Shown: positions 50,518 through 60,736, numbered from the stretch's first letter. The stretch is 64,000 nucleotides of DNA from Vibrio azureus (GCF_002849855.1 NZ_CP018616.1:124001-188000), one strand, 5' to 3'. Made by a program: numbers and translations. Notes: a model not told the origin generated them from the sequence alone.

Positions 50518-51279
50518 GTGAAGAAAACCATTGTTTATGTAGTCATTTTTGTCACCTTCTTTTTTGCAAGCCTGATTGCTGGCTTGCCAATATCTTGGGT
50601 GCTAGCACAGGTTCCTACACCACCAGGTTTAGAGATCACTAATCCACAGGGAACCTTGTGGAAAGGTCGTGCTGCGAATGTGCAATGGCAGCAACAGAAT
50701 TTAGGCAAACTCAACTGGGATTTTCAGTGGTCAAGTTTACTGATGGGTAAGGCTGAGTTTGACGTTGGATTTGGGCGTGGTAGCGACTTAAACTTCAAAG
50801 GCCAAGGCTTTGTCGGTTATGGTTTATTGGATGGCCCCTATGCTGAGAAGCTTGAGGTGTCCATGCCAGTCGATAAAGCGCTACAGCAAGCACAACTTCC
50901 TTTACCAGTAGGTGCCAGTGGCCGTTTGACGCTAAAGGTGAATCAAGCCACTTACGCCGCGCCATGGTGCAAATCAGGTGATGCGACATTGACTCTGACT
51001 CAAGCCAGAGTGCAGAGTCCAGTAGGGGAACTGCAATTGGATGAAGCAACTGCGAACCTAAGCTGTGAAAATAGCCTTCTTAAGGCATCAGGGAGCCAAA
51101 ATAGCAGCCAAGTGTCTGCGGAGTTCTCTGGCGAGCTAACCCCAGAGCAAGCTTATTCGGCGACAGCTTGGTTTAAGCCTGGTGCAGAGTTCCCACAAAG
51201 CATGAATGAGCAGCTGAAATGGCTCGGCGACCCTAATCCTAAAGGGCGTTATGAATTTGACTATCAAGGTCGATTTTAG
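50518..51279 (+). CDS. gspN: Type II secretion protein GspN (EpsN)
   Basis: A 253-residue inner-membrane-anchored protein with one N-terminal hydrophobic helix (VYVVIFVTFFFASLIAGLPI) and a strand-rich periplasmic domain. GspN is present in some T2SS operons and is dispensable in some species. GTG start. It ends the gsp operon, before a strong terminator. The prepilin peptidase GspO is not in this window. Confidence 0.9.
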   Translation: MKKTIVYVVIFVTFFFASLIAGLPISWVLAQVPTPPGLEITNPQGTLWKGRAANVQWQQQNLGKLNWDFQWSSLLMGKAEFDVGFGRGSDLNFKGQGFVGYGLLDGPYAEKLEVSMPVDKALQQAQLPLPVGASGRLTLKVNQATYAAPWCKSGDATLTLTQARVQSPVGELQLDEATANLSCENSLLKASGSQNSSQVSAEFSGELTPEQAYSATAWFKPGAEFPQSMNEQLKWLGDPNPKGRYEFDYQGRF

Positions 51280-51311
51280 TTGCTGCTGATGCAGTGACGA
51301 AGCGCTGCAAT

Positions 51312-51343
51312 AAAAAAGAGCCATATCATTATGGCTCTTTTTT
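51312..51343. terminator. Bidirectional terminator between gspN and cysQ
   Basis: AAAAAAGAGCCAT and ATGGCTCTTTTTT form a 13-bp stem with a 6-nt loop and T runs on both strands, between convergent genes. Confidence 0.93.
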
Positions 51344-51418
51344 CTACCCCTACCTCTTCTACTTCTTTTTCTGCCTAAGTGCCTCAATTTTAGAAGCCCG
51401 TTCAGGTTTTTGTTAAGG

Positions 51419-52246
51419 TTAGTCTTTATCCAACAGAATCTCATTCCAAGGTAAATCGACATCTCCTAATACAATAAAGTTAGGGTTTTCTAATGTTTCT
51501 CGCTCGTTGTAGGAAAGTGGTTGTAATTGGGTACTGAGAATACGTCCACCGGCTTCTTCGACAATACATTGAGTCGCGGCTGTATCCCATTCACCCGTCG
51601 GGCCAAGGCGTAAGTAGCAATCCACCGCACCTTCTGCGACTAAACACGCTTTGAGCGCTGCTGAGCCAAGCGGGATCAAATCATAATTCCATGCTGGGCT
51701 CATACGAGTCGTGATGCGATTGATATCTTGGCGACGACTGATGGCTATCGCAATATTCTGCCCCACGTGCTCATGTTTGTGGGTGTGGATTTTGACACTC
51801 TCTGCCAAATCTGGAATTTTCCACGCTCCTTTCCCTTTGTAAGCGTAATAAGTCACACCAGAAACGGGGGCGTACACCACACCCATTGTTGGGATGTTGT
51901 TATCGATTAGGGCGATAATAGTGGCGAAATCACCACTTCGAGCAATAAACTCTTGGGTACCATCAAGAGGGTCCACTAACCAGTAGCGCCCCCATTGAGA
52001 ACGTTGCTCCAAGCTAATATCTGCGGCTTCTTCTGAAAGGACTGGGATGTCTGGTGTGAGTTCACTCAAGCGTTTTACGATCAACTTATGAGCAGCGATA
52101 TCAGCGCTCGTGACGGGAGTGTCATCGCTTTTGGTGTAAGCTTGATACTGCTTATTTTGATAAATATCTAAAATGAGCTGACCAGCACTCCGCGCAATTT
52201 CAATGACTTGTGGTAGAAGGTGGGATACATCTTTGTTTGTGGGCAT
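51419..52246 (-). CDS. cysQ: 3'(2'),5'-bisphosphate nucleotidase CysQ
   Basis: A 275-residue member of the inositol monophosphatase fold. Metal-site motifs are VLSEEAADISLEQR near residue 72, VDPLDGTQEFI near residue 94 and the late WDTAATQCIVEEAGG. It removes the 3' phosphate from PAP and prevents its build-up during sulfate assimilation. AGAGG precedes the ATG. It follows nudE after 37 bp on the same strand. Confidence 0.94.
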   Translation of the reverse strand: MPTNKDVSHLLPQVIEIARSAGQLILDIYQNKQYQAYTKSDDTPVTSADIAAHKLIVKRLSELTPDIPVLSEEAADISLEQRSQWGRYWLVDPLDGTQEFIARSGDFATIIALIDNNIPTMGVVYAPVSGVTYYAYKGKGAWKIPDLAESVKIHTHKHEHVGQNIAIAISRRQDINRITTRMSPAWNYDLIPLGSAALKACLVAEGAVDCYLRLGPTGEWDTAATQCIVEEAGGRILSTQLQPLSYNERETLENPNFIVLGDVDLPWNEILLDKD

Positions 52247-52283
52247 ACGTTATCCTCTCTCACAATATGGCGAGCAATTATTA

Positions 52284-52853
52284 TTATTTGTTTTGATTGG
52301 GAGTGATGTTTGGTCGGTGTTGTAAGGCCAGTAATAAAGCTGTGATACTTCTGGCTTCACGGAAATCTAAGTGGCTTAACAGGTCTTCAGCTTGAGCAAG
52401 TGGCCAGCGGACGATCTCCAATGGCTCTGGTTCGTCCCCTTGTTGCTGTTCTGGGTATAAATCTTGGCCAAGAAAGAGCGTCATCTTACTCGAAAAATGT
52501 GAGGGGGCGATGATCACTTGCTTAAGAGGCGTTAGGCTGCGAGCACCAAAACCAATTTCTTCTTTGAGTTCTCGATTTGCGGCTTGCTGTGGAGTCTCGC
52601 CTGGGTCGATAAGGCCTTTCGGGAAGCCTAACTCATAGCACTCTGTGCCTGCTGCGTATTCGCGTATTAAGAGTAAGTCACCTTGTTCAGTCACCGGAAC
52701 GACCATTACTGCGTCGCGTCCACTTGGTTTCATTCGTTCATAGGTGCGTTGTTCACCATTAGAGAAGCACAGGTCGAGCGACTCGACTCGAAACAGCTTG
52801 GATTGAGCAACCGTCTGACAAGAAAGTATCTTTGGTGGCGTCCTTTTCGACAT
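52284..52853 (-). CDS. nudE: ADP compounds hydrolase NudE
   Basis: A 189-residue Nudix hydrolase acting on ADP-ribose, NADH and diadenosine polyphosphates. The Nudix box is GFPKGLIDPGETPQQAANRE followed by LKEEIGFG, near residues 95-118, with all key Glu residues. GGAG precedes the ATG. It forms a short same-strand pair with cysQ, as in E. coli (nudE and cysQ-like pairing in vibrios). Confidence 0.93.
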   Translation of the reverse strand: MSKRTPPKILSCQTVAQSKLFRVESLDLCFSNGEQRTYERMKPSGRDAVMVVPVTEQGDLLLIREYAAGTECYELGFPKGLIDPGETPQQAANRELKEEIGFGARSLTPLKQVIIAPSHFSSKMTLFLGQDLYPEQQQGDEPEPLEIVRWPLAQAEDLLSHLDFREARSITALLLALQHRPNITPNQNK

Positions 52854-52931
52854 CTGTTAGCTCCTAGAAATCGTTCACAAAGGTTGATGGCATGATAATA
52901 ATGCAGCGAAGAACGCAGGGAGAACAAACAA

Positions 52932-52958
52932 AACAGGAGGCCAGTGCCTCCCATTTTT
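52932..52958. terminator. Possible terminator between nfuA and nudE
   Basis: GGAGGC and GCCTCC form a 6-bp stem with a CAGT loop, with T-rich sequence on the minus strand (TGTTTTGTTTG), about 50 bp after the nfuA stop. Confidence 0.6.
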
Positions 52959-53007
52959 AATGTCACTGTGACCAGTCGCTAATTTCACCGTTTGGTGAGC
53001 GCATTGA

Positions 53008-53592
53008 TTAGTAGTAAGAATGGTCGCCGCGATCATGCTCTGTTGCATCACGAACAGCAGTAAGCTCGCCAACAAACTGATTAAGTAGCTCTTTTTCAAT
53101 GCCTTCTTTAAGAGTAACATCAACCATCGAACAGCCATTACATCCACCACCAAAGGCGACAATAGCGACGCCATCTTCGGTGATCTCAACCAAGTTGACA
53201 TGACCGCCATGGCTAGCGAGTTGTGGGTTAACTTGAGTTTGAATAGCGTATTCAACGCGTTCCAAAAGAGGGGCATCATCAGCTACTTTACGCATTTTGG
53301 CGTTTGGAGCCTTAAGCGTCAGTTGAGAGCCCATCTTGTCAGTAACGAAGTCAATTTCCGCTTCATCTAAGAATGGTAAACTCAGCTCATCAACAAAAGC
53401 AGAGAAGCCTTGGAAAGAAAGCTCGGTATCCGTGCTTTCTACTGCTTCTGGTGGGCAGTATGATACACCACACTCTGCATTTTGAGTGCCTGGGTTAACG
53501 ACAAAAATACGGATGTTTGTCCCCTCAGGCTGTTGACCTAAAAGGTTAGCGAAATGCGTTTGGGCTGTTTCTGTAATAGTAATGTTTGACAC
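53008..53592 (-). CDS. nfuA: Fe-S cluster carrier NfuA
   Basis: A 194-residue Fe-S scaffold/carrier. An N-terminal A-type domain (about 1-100) contains [14 protein letters not shown], and the C-terminal Nfu domain carries the cluster CxxC in [14 protein letters not shown] near residue 150. It delivers 4Fe-4S clusters, especially under stress or iron limitation. The GTG at 53592 gives the expected start [14 protein letters not shown]; the longer frame upstream has no family similarity and is not used. Predicted Fur/RyhB/IscR control was not seen directly. Confidence 0.96.
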   Translation of the reverse strand: MSNITITETAQTHFANLLGQQPEGTNIRIFVVNPGTQNAECGVSYCPPEAVESTDTELSFQGFSAFVDELSLPFLDEAEIDFVTDKMGSQLTLKAPNAKMRKVADDAPLLERVEYAIQTQVNPQLASHGGHVNLVEITEDGVAIVAFGGGCNGCSMVDVTLKEGIEKELLNQFVGELTAVRDATEHDRGDHSYY

Positions 53593-53689
53593 GACAAGTA
53601 CCTGAGTGAATTTGTAGGTTATTACGGCTATTTTACTCCTGTTCGCTCTGTGGTCTAGTCTTTTTGCCGTTATCTCCTTCGGCAGAGAA

Positions 53690-54415
53690 CTAAAGTGAGC
53701 GAGGGTCAGGAGTTCTACAGATGCAATAAATATCGATGCTTTCCACGCCAACTTCAAGTAATAAATTGGATAATTGTCGCACCGTACTCCCGGTAGTGAC
53801 GACATCATCGACAATGGCAACGTGTGTCGCAGGGAGTTTGCGAGGCAAAATGAAGGCCTGATGGAGATTATTTTGCCGATTGTCTTTGTTACTCCCTCGT
53901 TGTGGAGGTGAGTTTTTGACGCGGCGAAATACCCTTGTCCCCAGTTTGACCTGCAAATGCTTGGCTAAATGTTGTGCGAGTAGATGGCTTTGGTTAAAAC
54001 CACGAGTTAAGTAGCGCTGCCAGTGCAACGGAACATAAGTGATCAGCGGAGCTGGCTGTTCAATTCGCTCAGCCAGCAGTTGTGTGAGTGCGTTTACTTG
54101 CCACATTTCACCGTGGTCTTTGAAACGTTGAATGTGTCCGGATAATGGAAAATCGTAGTCTCCTAATGTATAGAGGCGTTGCCAAGGAGGAGGCTCAGCT
54201 AGGCATTGACCACATTGTTCGCTATATTCTGCATCATAAGGGCTGAGTGCCAAGCCACAGCGTGAGCATCGTTTGACAACGGTGAGATAATTGATGCAGT
54301 GTTGGCACCAGTTGAGTGGATTTGATGGTTGTGAAGTATGCAGAGGAAAGTGGCACAATCCACATTGGCTGCTTAGCATGCGAGACATGATGTTTTGCCA
54401 CTGATGAAATACCAT
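53690..54415 (-). CDS. ComF/GntX-family phosphoribosyltransferase-like protein
   Basis: A 241-residue protein. The N-terminal zinc ribbon has four CxxC-type pairs (CGLCHF, CQHC, CSRCG, CGQC) and the C-terminal PRTase fold has the PRPP motif [16 protein letters not shown] near residue 200. ComF proteins act in DNA uptake in naturally competent bacteria, and vibrios are competent on chitin. The ATG at 54415 was preferred since AAGGA lies 9 nt before it. It is divergent from bioH, matching the E. coli bioH-gntX pair. Confidence 0.9.
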   Translation of the reverse strand: MVFHQWQNIMSRMLSSQCGLCHFPLHTSQPSNPLNWCQHCINYLTVVKRCSRCGLALSPYDAEYSEQCGQCLAEPPPWQRLYTLGDYDFPLSGHIQRFKDHGEMWQVNALTQLLAERIEQPAPLITYVPLHWQRYLTRGFNQSHLLAQHLAKHLQVKLGTRVFRRVKNSPPQRGSNKDNRQNNLHQAFILPRKLPATHVAIVDDVVTTGSTVRQLSNLLLEVGVESIDIYCICRTPDPRSL

Positions 54416-54505
54416 GCCGTTCATTCCTTAAAAGTCGTTAACAAACCCTAGGTTAGCGTGTGTTAAACAGGGTTTTGAAGCATATAAGTCGGAGGTTATG
54501 CGAGC

Positions 54506-55270
54506 GTGAGCACGAATTTATACTGGCAAACACTGGGTCAAGGGCCTGATTTGGTTTTGTTACATGGATGGGGCATGAATGGTGCAGTATGGCAGCAGAC
54601 TGTGGAATCACTAAAGCAGGACTTCACCGTGCATATTGTCGATTTACCTGGTTATGGTCATAGTGCGCAGTACCATGCAGCAGATCTTGCCCAAATTGCA
54701 GAAATGCTCTTAGTCCAAGCGCCAGAGCAAGCCGTTTGGTTGGGCTGGTCATTAGGAGGATTGATTGCTACATACATTGCTGAGCAAGCGCCTGAGCGCG
54801 TGAGTAAACTGATCACCGTAGCGAGTTCGCCTAAATTCTCTGCGGATTCTTCTTGGCGAGGTATTCAGCCTCAGATATTGAGTGCTTTCACGGAGCAACT
54901 ACTCGAAGACTTCTCTCTCACAATTGAACGCTTTATGGCGTTACAAGCGATGGGAAGCCCTTCTGCACGTCAGGATGTCAAACAACTGAAACAGGCCATT
55001 TTGTCGCGACCACAACCTAATCCAGACTCATTATTGGTTGGCTTGAATATTCTGGCCGATGTCGATCTACGTGAAGTGTTGAGCAAGCTTTCTATGCCTG
55101 TGTTACGTCTTTATGGTCGATTAGATGGACTGGTGCCGATCAAGGTAGCAAGTGCTCTGAACACACAATTACCTCATACACAGCAATTTATTTTCAGTCG
55201 CTCTTCTCATGCTCCATTTATGACTGAACAGAATGAGTTTTGTGAGCAAATCCGTCAGTTTGCAGGGTAG
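54506..55270 (+). CDS. bioH: Pimeloyl-ACP methyl ester esterase BioH
   Basis: A 254-residue alpha/beta hydrolase that removes the methyl group from pimeloyl-ACP methyl ester in biotin synthesis. The catalytic triad is visible: nucleophile Ser in LGWSLGGLIA near residue 82, acid Asp in LYGRLDGLVP near residue 207 and His in RSSHAPFM near residue 235. GTG start with GGAGG ten bases before. Other biotin genes are elsewhere. Confidence 0.94.
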   Translation: MSTNLYWQTLGQGPDLVLLHGWGMNGAVWQQTVESLKQDFTVHIVDLPGYGHSAQYHAADLAQIAEMLLVQAPEQAVWLGWSLGGLIATYIAEQAPERVSKLITVASSPKFSADSSWRGIQPQILSAFTEQLLEDFSLTIERFMALQAMGSPSARQDVKQLKQAILSRPQPNPDSLLVGLNILADVDLREVLSKLSMPVLRLYGRLDGLVPIKVASALNTQLPHTQQFIFSRSSHAPFMTEQNEFCEQIRQFAG

Positions 55271-55399
55271 AGTCCTTTCAATGGCTAGAGCTGAAATGAT
55301 TAAAAGCTAAAGCTGATTAAAAATTGGTCGATATAACTTCTGACTGCTCTTTTCCCAAATGGGAAAGGGTGAGTTGGGCGATGATTGGGAGGGTTCGCA

Positions 55400-55864
55400 A
55401 TGGTTGTATCACCGGCCAATGTCAGTGTGCCACTGATCGCCCCATCGGTAAATGTGCAGAGTGAACAAGCGGCTCGTGATAATAAAGCCCGAGAACCGGT
55501 CACTCCAACGGTGGCTTTGTCGCAAGTCAACGCAGAGCGCAAAGTGAATAGCGATGAGAAGCGGCGGCGTCAATCTCGTTGGGATCCGTCACAGCATCCC
55601 GACTATGAAATGGAACAAGACGTTGAAGCCTCTGAGCATCAAGAACCTGAAGACCCTTTAGCGCGTCTTTTTGGTTTACTTGCGCTTACATCGTACAGTG
55701 AAGAGCAAGGCAAGGGGTACACGATACGCTTTCGTTTACCTAAGCGCATTTTAGAGGCTGCGGTCAAACAAGGATTAATGGAAAAACGCAGAAAAGTGAT
55801 CAAATTTCATTATGGTCATTCGGTTGCGCCTCATACGCCGTCAGAAGTGATTGCGGTGTTATGA
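55400..55864 (+). CDS. Unrecognised Vibrio protein between bioH and tex
   Basis: A 154-residue protein. The first 90 residues are polar and probably unstructured (SEQAARDNKAREPVTPTVAL), and the C-terminal part (from DPLARLFGLLALTSYSEE) is more ordered and basic near the end (KRILEAAVKQGLMEKRRKVI). No known domain was recognised. The ATG at 55400 follows GGGAGGG. It is convergent with tex and ends before a shared terminator. Real coding is supported by its position, RBS and length. Confidence 0.7.
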   Translation: MVVSPANVSVPLIAPSVNVQSEQAARDNKAREPVTPTVALSQVNAERKVNSDEKRRRQSRWDPSQHPDYEMEQDVEASEHQEPEDPLARLFGLLALTSYSEEQGKGYTIRFRLPKRILEAAVKQGLMEKRRKVIKFHYGHSVAPHTPSEVIAVL

Positions 55865-55886
55865 CGGTTTACGATCCTATGCAAAC

Positions 55887-55925
55887 AAAACGCTCCAATC
55901 CGTTAGTGGGTTGGAGCGTTTTTTT
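55887..55925. terminator. Bidirectional terminator between the unknown gene and tex
   Basis: AAAACGCTCCAA and TTGGAGCGTTTT form a 12-bp stem with a 12-nt loop and T runs on both strands. Confidence 0.9.
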
Positions 55926-55979
55926 ATCTACTGATTATCCGTTTTCTTATGGGCAGTCGATATGATGTGTATTGAGTTT

Positions 55980-58304
55980 TTACTTCTTTGCTTTAGCAAA
56001 AGCTGCCGCAAATGCACCGCCCATCGCACTGTTGGATGATGAGTCATCGCGACGAGGTTGGCGTTGACGCGGTTGTTGAGGTGCAGAGCTACGTGGTGTG
56101 GATGAACGTTGGCTACGGTTATCCTGGCCGGGCTCATCGCTTAAGCGCATGGATAAAGCAATACGTTTACGCTGTACATCGACTTCCATCACTTTGACTT
56201 TGACAATGTCACCAGCTTTTACCACCTCACGCGGATCGGAAACAAAGCGATCGGTCAGAGCGGAAATATGCACCAAACCATCTTGGTGAACACCAATATC
56301 AACGAATGCACCAAAATTCGCAACGTTGGAGACAACCCCTTCTAAAACCATTCCTGGTTCCAAATCTGCGACCGAATTGACGCCCTCAGCAAAGGTTGCG
56401 GTTTTGAACTCCGGACGCGGGTCACGACCTGGTTTGTCCAATTCTTTAATGATATCGCTGACGGTTGGTACACCAAAATGCTCATTGGTGTAATCAACGG
56501 CATGCAGATTGTTTAGAAAACTTGAGTCGCCGATTAACGCTTTAATGTCTTTACTGTTTTTCTCTGCAATGGCTTTCACCACAGGGTATGCTTCTGGGTG
56601 AACCGCAGAGGCATCCAATGGATTTTTGCCGTCCATAATACGCAGGAAACCTGCACATTGTTCGAAGGCTTTTGGCCCTAAGCGAGGGACTTTTTTCAGA
56701 GCAGTCCGGGCATCAAAACGGCCATTCTCGTCACGGAAAGTAACGATATTTTGGGCGATGGTGGTCGACAGTCCGGCAACGCGAGTGAGTAAAGCCGCAG
56801 AAGCCGTATTCACATCGACACCGACTGCGTTTACACAATCTTCAACGATCGCATCAAGACGTTTTGCGAGCATAGACTGACTGACATCGTGTTGGTATTG
56901 ACCCACTCCGATCGATTTCGGGTCAATTTTTACTAATTCTGCCAGAGGATCTTGTAAGCGGCGAGCAATCGAAACCGCACCACGCAGAGAAACATCCATA
57001 TTCGGAAATTCTTTTGCTGCTAGCTCAGAAGCCGAGTAAACCGACGCGCCAGCTTCACTTACGATGATCTTTTGTACTTTCAAGCCACCACGCTTGATGA
57101 CGTCTGCAACAAAGCTGTCGGTTTCGCGTGAGGCGGTACCATTACCGATCGCGATTAAATCAACATTATATTTGCGCACCAACTGGTCAACGATTTGCAT
57201 CGACTTGTCGTATTGCTTCTGTGGTGGGTGAGGGTAGATGGTCTCAGTCGTCAGGACTTTACCTGTTGCATCGACGATCGCAATTTTTGACCCCGTTCTC
57301 AAGCCCGGATCGAGGCCTAAGGTGGCACGTGGTCCTGCAGGCGCTGCCATTAATAGATCTTTGAGATTGGTGGCAAACACTTCTATGGCTTCGACTTCTG
57401 CGCGTTCTTTCATCGCGCCCATGAGTTCGGTTTCCATATGCATTGATACTTTAATGCGCCATGCCCAGCTAATGACCTGTTTGCGCCATGTATCAGCAGG
57501 AGCGCTACTCAGGGTCACGCCATAATGATCGGCGATAAGGGTTTCACAATAAGACTGACGAACGCCTTCTTCTTGAGCAGGGTCGGCGTCCATGGCCAAA
57601 GTCAGGAAGCCTTCGTTACGGCCACGTAGCATGGCGAGCGCGCGGTGAGAAGGAACCTTACTCAAAGGTTCGTTATGATTGAAGTAATCTTTAAACTTCT
57701 CCCCTTGCTGTTCTTTGCCTTCCACGACTTGGGCACACATTTCAGCATTTCGATTGAGATAAGTACGAATCTTTTCAAGCAAGTCAGCATCTTCGGCAAT
57801 GCGCTCCATGATGATCGCGCGTGCACCATCAAGAGCCGCCTTAGTGTCAGCTACCCCTTTTTCAGAGTCAATGTATTGATTTGCTTCGCCTTCTGGATCG
57901 GTTTGAGGGTGGTTCCAGAGCTGGTCGGCCAGTGGTTCGAGCCCGGCCTCGATCGCAATTTGACCTTTGGTGCGACGTTTAGGTTTATAAGGCAGATATA
58001 AATCTTCTAAGCGTGTTTTACTGTCTGCTTGAGTGATTGCTTGTTCCAATTCAGGTGTGAGTTTGCCTTGTTCCTGAATCGACTTAAGAATCGCTTGGCG
58101 ACGCTCATCCATTTCACGTAGATAAGAAAGTCGGCTGTCTAAGCTACGGAGCTGAGTATCGTCCAAGCCTCCAGTAACCTCTTTACGATAACGAGCAATA
58201 AATGGGACTGTGTTACCGTCATCGATCAATGTAACAGCGGCGGTAACTTGCTCGGGGCGAACGTTCAGCTCGTGAGCAATCATGCGACAGATAGCTTGGC
58301 TCAT
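55980..58304 (-). CDS. tex: Tex RNA-binding transcription accessory protein
   Basis: A 774-residue Tex/YhgF protein, similar to eukaryotic Spt6. An N-terminal helical region ([20 protein letters not shown] near residue 115), a YqgF/RNase H-like domain ([20 protein letters not shown] near residue 330), helix-hairpin-helix segments ([17 protein letters not shown]) and a C-terminal S1 domain ([20 protein letters not shown]) are visible. The tail is basic and low-complexity. The ATG at 58304 gives the family length; the longer frame enters the ERIC-like repeat region. Confidence 0.97.
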   Translation of the reverse strand: MSQAICRMIAHELNVRPEQVTAAVTLIDDGNTVPFIARYRKEVTGGLDDTQLRSLDSRLSYLREMDERRQAILKSIQEQGKLTPELEQAITQADSKTRLEDLYLPYKPKRRTKGQIAIEAGLEPLADQLWNHPQTDPEGEANQYIDSEKGVADTKAALDGARAIIMERIAEDADLLEKIRTYLNRNAEMCAQVVEGKEQQGEKFKDYFNHNEPLSKVPSHRALAMLRGRNEGFLTLAMDADPAQEEGVRQSYCETLIADHYGVTLSSAPADTWRKQVISWAWRIKVSMHMETELMGAMKERAEVEAIEVFATNLKDLLMAAPAGPRATLGLDPGLRTGSKIAIVDATGKVLTTETIYPHPPQKQYDKSMQIVDQLVRKYNVDLIAIGNGTASRETDSFVADVIKRGGLKVQKIIVSEAGASVYSASELAAKEFPNMDVSLRGAVSIARRLQDPLAELVKIDPKSIGVGQYQHDVSQSMLAKRLDAIVEDCVNAVGVDVNTASAALLTRVAGLSTTIAQNIVTFRDENGRFDARTALKKVPRLGPKAFEQCAGFLRIMDGKNPLDASAVHPEAYPVVKAIAEKNSKDIKALIGDSSFLNNLHAVDYTNEHFGVPTVSDIIKELDKPGRDPRPEFKTATFAEGVNSVADLEPGMVLEGVVSNVANFGAFVDIGVHQDGLVHISALTDRFVSDPREVVKAGDIVKVKVMEVDVQRKRIALSMRLSDEPGQDNRSQRSSTPRSSAPQQPRQRQPRRDDSSSNSAMGGAFAAAFAKAKK

Positions 58305-58800
58305 CCGTGTATTCTCTTTCAATTTATGTAGGTATTGGTATGGTACAGAACATGGGGGTACATAGCAGCATTTACAATGTTTTATACCCAAGCATCTTGA
58401 GGTCACTTAGGTATATACCTCAAGATGCCATATTCAGCGAGACGACCTTTAACGAGACGAGCTGAGTGCTCGGGCACGGCAACGATTCGAAAAGGTCGTT
58501 GTTCTATATTATCAATCGTTGATCAAGTCTGTAAGCAAAGCGTGTTGCTTTGAACTTACAGCACGCAACATCACTCTAAGTATTTTATTCCCCAAGTGAC
58601 CTCGCTCTTAAGCAAGCACCTTGAAGTCATTTGGGGATAAATAAGAGTAATAATGGAAAATACTCCGGTAAGAATTTACCCTTTGCTAATGGACAGCAGA
58701 CAAAGCATGTCAAAAATGTAACTGAATTAATGGCTTAGTTTTTCGTTTACTGAGTTACTGTGAATCTTTCAACTTGTTCTTAGCCTCTATGGGAAAACAG
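58305..58800. other. tex-protease divergent gap
   Basis: This 496-bp stretch separates divergent tex and the retropepsin-like gene. It holds the composite ERIC-like repeat at 58383-58640, the tex leader on one side and an AT-rich promoter region for the protease gene (58650-58780). No ORF was seen. Confidence 0.55.
58383..58640. repeat. Composite ERIC-like palindromic repeat (258 bp)
   Basis: The main element runs from about 58411 (TATACCTCAAGATGCC) to 58640, ending CCTTGAAGTCATTTGGGGAT. It is preceded by a fragment at 58383-58416 that carries the right-hand end (CATCTTGAGGTCACTTAGG) in the forward orientation, so two copies abut. The interior shares ACGGCAACGATTCGA and CAGCGAGA-GACCTT with the copy at 16896 but also contains its own inverted blocks (GTAAGCAAAGCGTGTTGCTT and its partial complement). 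Confidence 0.75.
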
Positions 58801-60681
58801 ATGAAGAAAATGTCTTTAATATTGGCCCTCTCTGGTGCCTTACTTGCACAGCCAAATGCTTGGTCGCAATCGCTTTCTGCGACGACGCAAAACCCGGTGT
58901 ATCAACTCGATGATAAAATGGTGTTAGGCCGCATGGAGAACGTCTACTATTCTGAGGTTCCTGAGCTTGAGCAAGTCCCGTTTACGGGGAAGATTGATAC
59001 TGGCGCGGACAGTTCGTCCATGCATGCAGAGCAAATCCATGTCTACAGCACGCACCCAGACTTTAAACATCTTAAAGATAATGAGCTGATGTGGGCTGTT
59101 GTGCATGATCTCAATGGCACTAAGATCGCGCGCGATCATCAAAAAATTAAGCCTTATCAGCTCAAAGTCAGTTTTACGCTGCGCCACCCTTATACGGGAA
59201 AGAACGTCACAATTACCGATGACTTAGAGCGTATCAGTGCCATTCGTAATCGTTCAGAAAAACAACCCATTTTGCGTCCTACTATTACCATGCCAATGAG
59301 TATTGCAGGACATACGGTCGATATGGTGGTGAATTTGACAGAGCGTTCCCAATTTTCCAGTCCAATTTTAATCGGTAAAAGTTACCTAGATAATCATGCT
59401 TGGGTTTTTGCTGGCTATGACTATCTTCAAGCTCAGCCAGATGCTCAGATGATTGGTAAAAAAGAAACGGTCAATATTGCTGGTGTGACCTATCGAGTCA
59501 GTATTTCAGACACTAATCACTATACCAGTGTGCATGCTTTGGATATTAAAGTGGATGAGAAGTCTCAGCAGGTTTCTTTTACTCTTGAAGGGGAAAATGG
59601 CAAGCGACATCAAATGGAACTTCCATTGGTTCGAATGCTGAAAACCAGTCATGGCGAACGTCCTTTGGTTTATTTACCCGTACAGATTAATCAAGGCCAG
59701 ACGCAGCAGTGGTTGGTCTACTTGCGTGACCGCAGCGGTTACCCTTCGCAAGTGAGACTAGGTAAGGATGTTTTAAACCAATTCTTTGTTGTCGACACCG
59801 AGAAGGAAAACTTACTCGGTGGGGTGAAAAAGCCCTTCAAAGAAGCCATGAAATCCAAGCCATTGATTATTTCTCCGCAAGAAAACATCAACCTTGATGG
59901 CCATCAGTTGCCCGCTTATCCGACTTTTGCGGTTAAAACGCCTTTGCTACGAGTGGACGGTTTTGAGTTGACCGAGCATGACAAACAAGAACAAGTGACT
60001 TTTTACTTACCAACAGAAGAAGGGAAAGAAGAAAAGATCACGAAGCCCGTGTTGAAAAAGCTTAAGGTTGGTAAGACGATTCGTCCGGTGGTCGAAGGTG
60101 AGATAACACTGGGAAGTAAAAGGAAAACACTCAACTTTGCGATTGATGTGTTGAAAAAAGAGGACAAAGGAAAACCTTATTTTACTTTTGGTCATGAAAT
60201 CAGTCGCGGAGGCGTGTTATTAAATACCCGTGCTGATCATTTGTTGGATGCTAAACCTTTATTTCGAGCTGGCCATATTGAAGTTGCAGAAGTCGAAGGA
60301 CTCTCTTTTCCGGTGAAACTTGATACTGGTGCGGATGTGAGTTCAATCAATGCACAGAATATCAAGCTTTTCAAACAACAAGGCCAAGAGATGGTCAGCT
60401 TTACTTATGAAAATGATCATGGGGTGAAAAAGGAATTTGTTAAACCTGTGGTGGATACCATGCGAATTACGGCGAAAACCGGGGAACAAGCCAGTGTTCG
60501 ACCTGTGGTAGAAATGCACGTGAAGTTGGGTGAATTAGAGAAAAAGATTCGAGTCAACTTACAAGATCGCAGTCGTTTTCATTACAGTATGATTTTAGGT
60601 AAAAACTTTTTAAAGCACGGGGCGTTAGTCGCCAGTGAAGCCGAGTATCTGCTTACGCCAAAGCCTGACTACGAAAAGTAA
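58801..60681 (+). CDS. Secreted protein with four retropepsin-like (PF05618-type) units
   Basis: A 626-residue protein with signal peptide (MKKMSLILALSGALLAQPNA). Four similar units of about 130 residues follow. Units 1 (about 45-185) and 4 (about 487-622) keep the aspartic-protease loop: KIDTGADSSS near residue 66 and KLDTGADVSS near residue 508. Units 2 (SISDTNHYTSVHALDI near 237) and 3 (VKTPLLRVDGF near 378) have lost it. Each unit ends in a LGKxxL-like strand. The single-unit family is annotated as ATP-dependent zinc protease but its fold is retropepsin-like. The start at 58801 follows GGAAAA; 58789 is possible. Confidence 0.8.
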   Translation: MKKMSLILALSGALLAQPNAWSQSLSATTQNPVYQLDDKMVLGRMENVYYSEVPELEQVPFTGKIDTGADSSSMHAEQIHVYSTHPDFKHLKDNELMWAVVHDLNGTKIARDHQKIKPYQLKVSFTLRHPYTGKNVTITDDLERISAIRNRSEKQPILRPTITMPMSIAGHTVDMVVNLTERSQFSSPILIGKSYLDNHAWVFAGYDYLQAQPDAQMIGKKETVNIAGVTYRVSISDTNHYTSVHALDIKVDEKSQQVSFTLEGENGKRHQMELPLVRMLKTSHGERPLVYLPVQINQGQTQQWLVYLRDRSGYPSQVRLGKDVLNQFFVVDTEKENLLGGVKKPFKEAMKSKPLIISPQENINLDGHQLPAYPTFAVKTPLLRVDGFELTEHDKQEQVTFYLPTEEGKEEKITKPVLKKLKVGKTIRPVVEGEITLGSKRKTLNFAIDVLKKEDKGKPYFTFGHEISRGGVLLNTRADHLLDAKPLFRAGHIEVAEVEGLSFPVKLDTGADVSSINAQNIKLFKQQGQEMVSFTYENDHGVKKEFVKPVVDTMRITAKTGEQASVRPVVEMHVKLGELEKKIRVNLQDRSRFHYSMILGKNFLKHGALVASEAEYLLTPKPDYEK

Positions 60682-60690
60682 CCTGAATCA

Positions 60691-60736
60691 GCCCAAGTGA
60701 TGCCAAAAAGCGGATTAATAGCAAGGTTACTTGGGC
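60691..60736. repeat. Short ERIC-like palindrome
   Basis: GCCCAAGTGATGC and GCAAGGTTACTTGGGC are nearly complementary around a 17-bp centre. These are degenerate ends of the ERIC-like repeat with the interior lost. It lies between the retropepsin-like gene and greB and may act as a hairpin in the transcript. Confidence 0.5.

Noticed and set aside
53593..53820. N-terminal extension of NfuA
   Set aside because: The in-frame sequence upstream of GTG 53592 has no similarity to NfuA and runs into comF in another frame. The GTG gives the normal NfuA start and length.
58305..58406. N-terminal extension of Tex
   Set aside because: The added residues begin inside the ERIC-like repeat and are unrelated to Tex. 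The ATG at 58304 gives the usual 774 residues.
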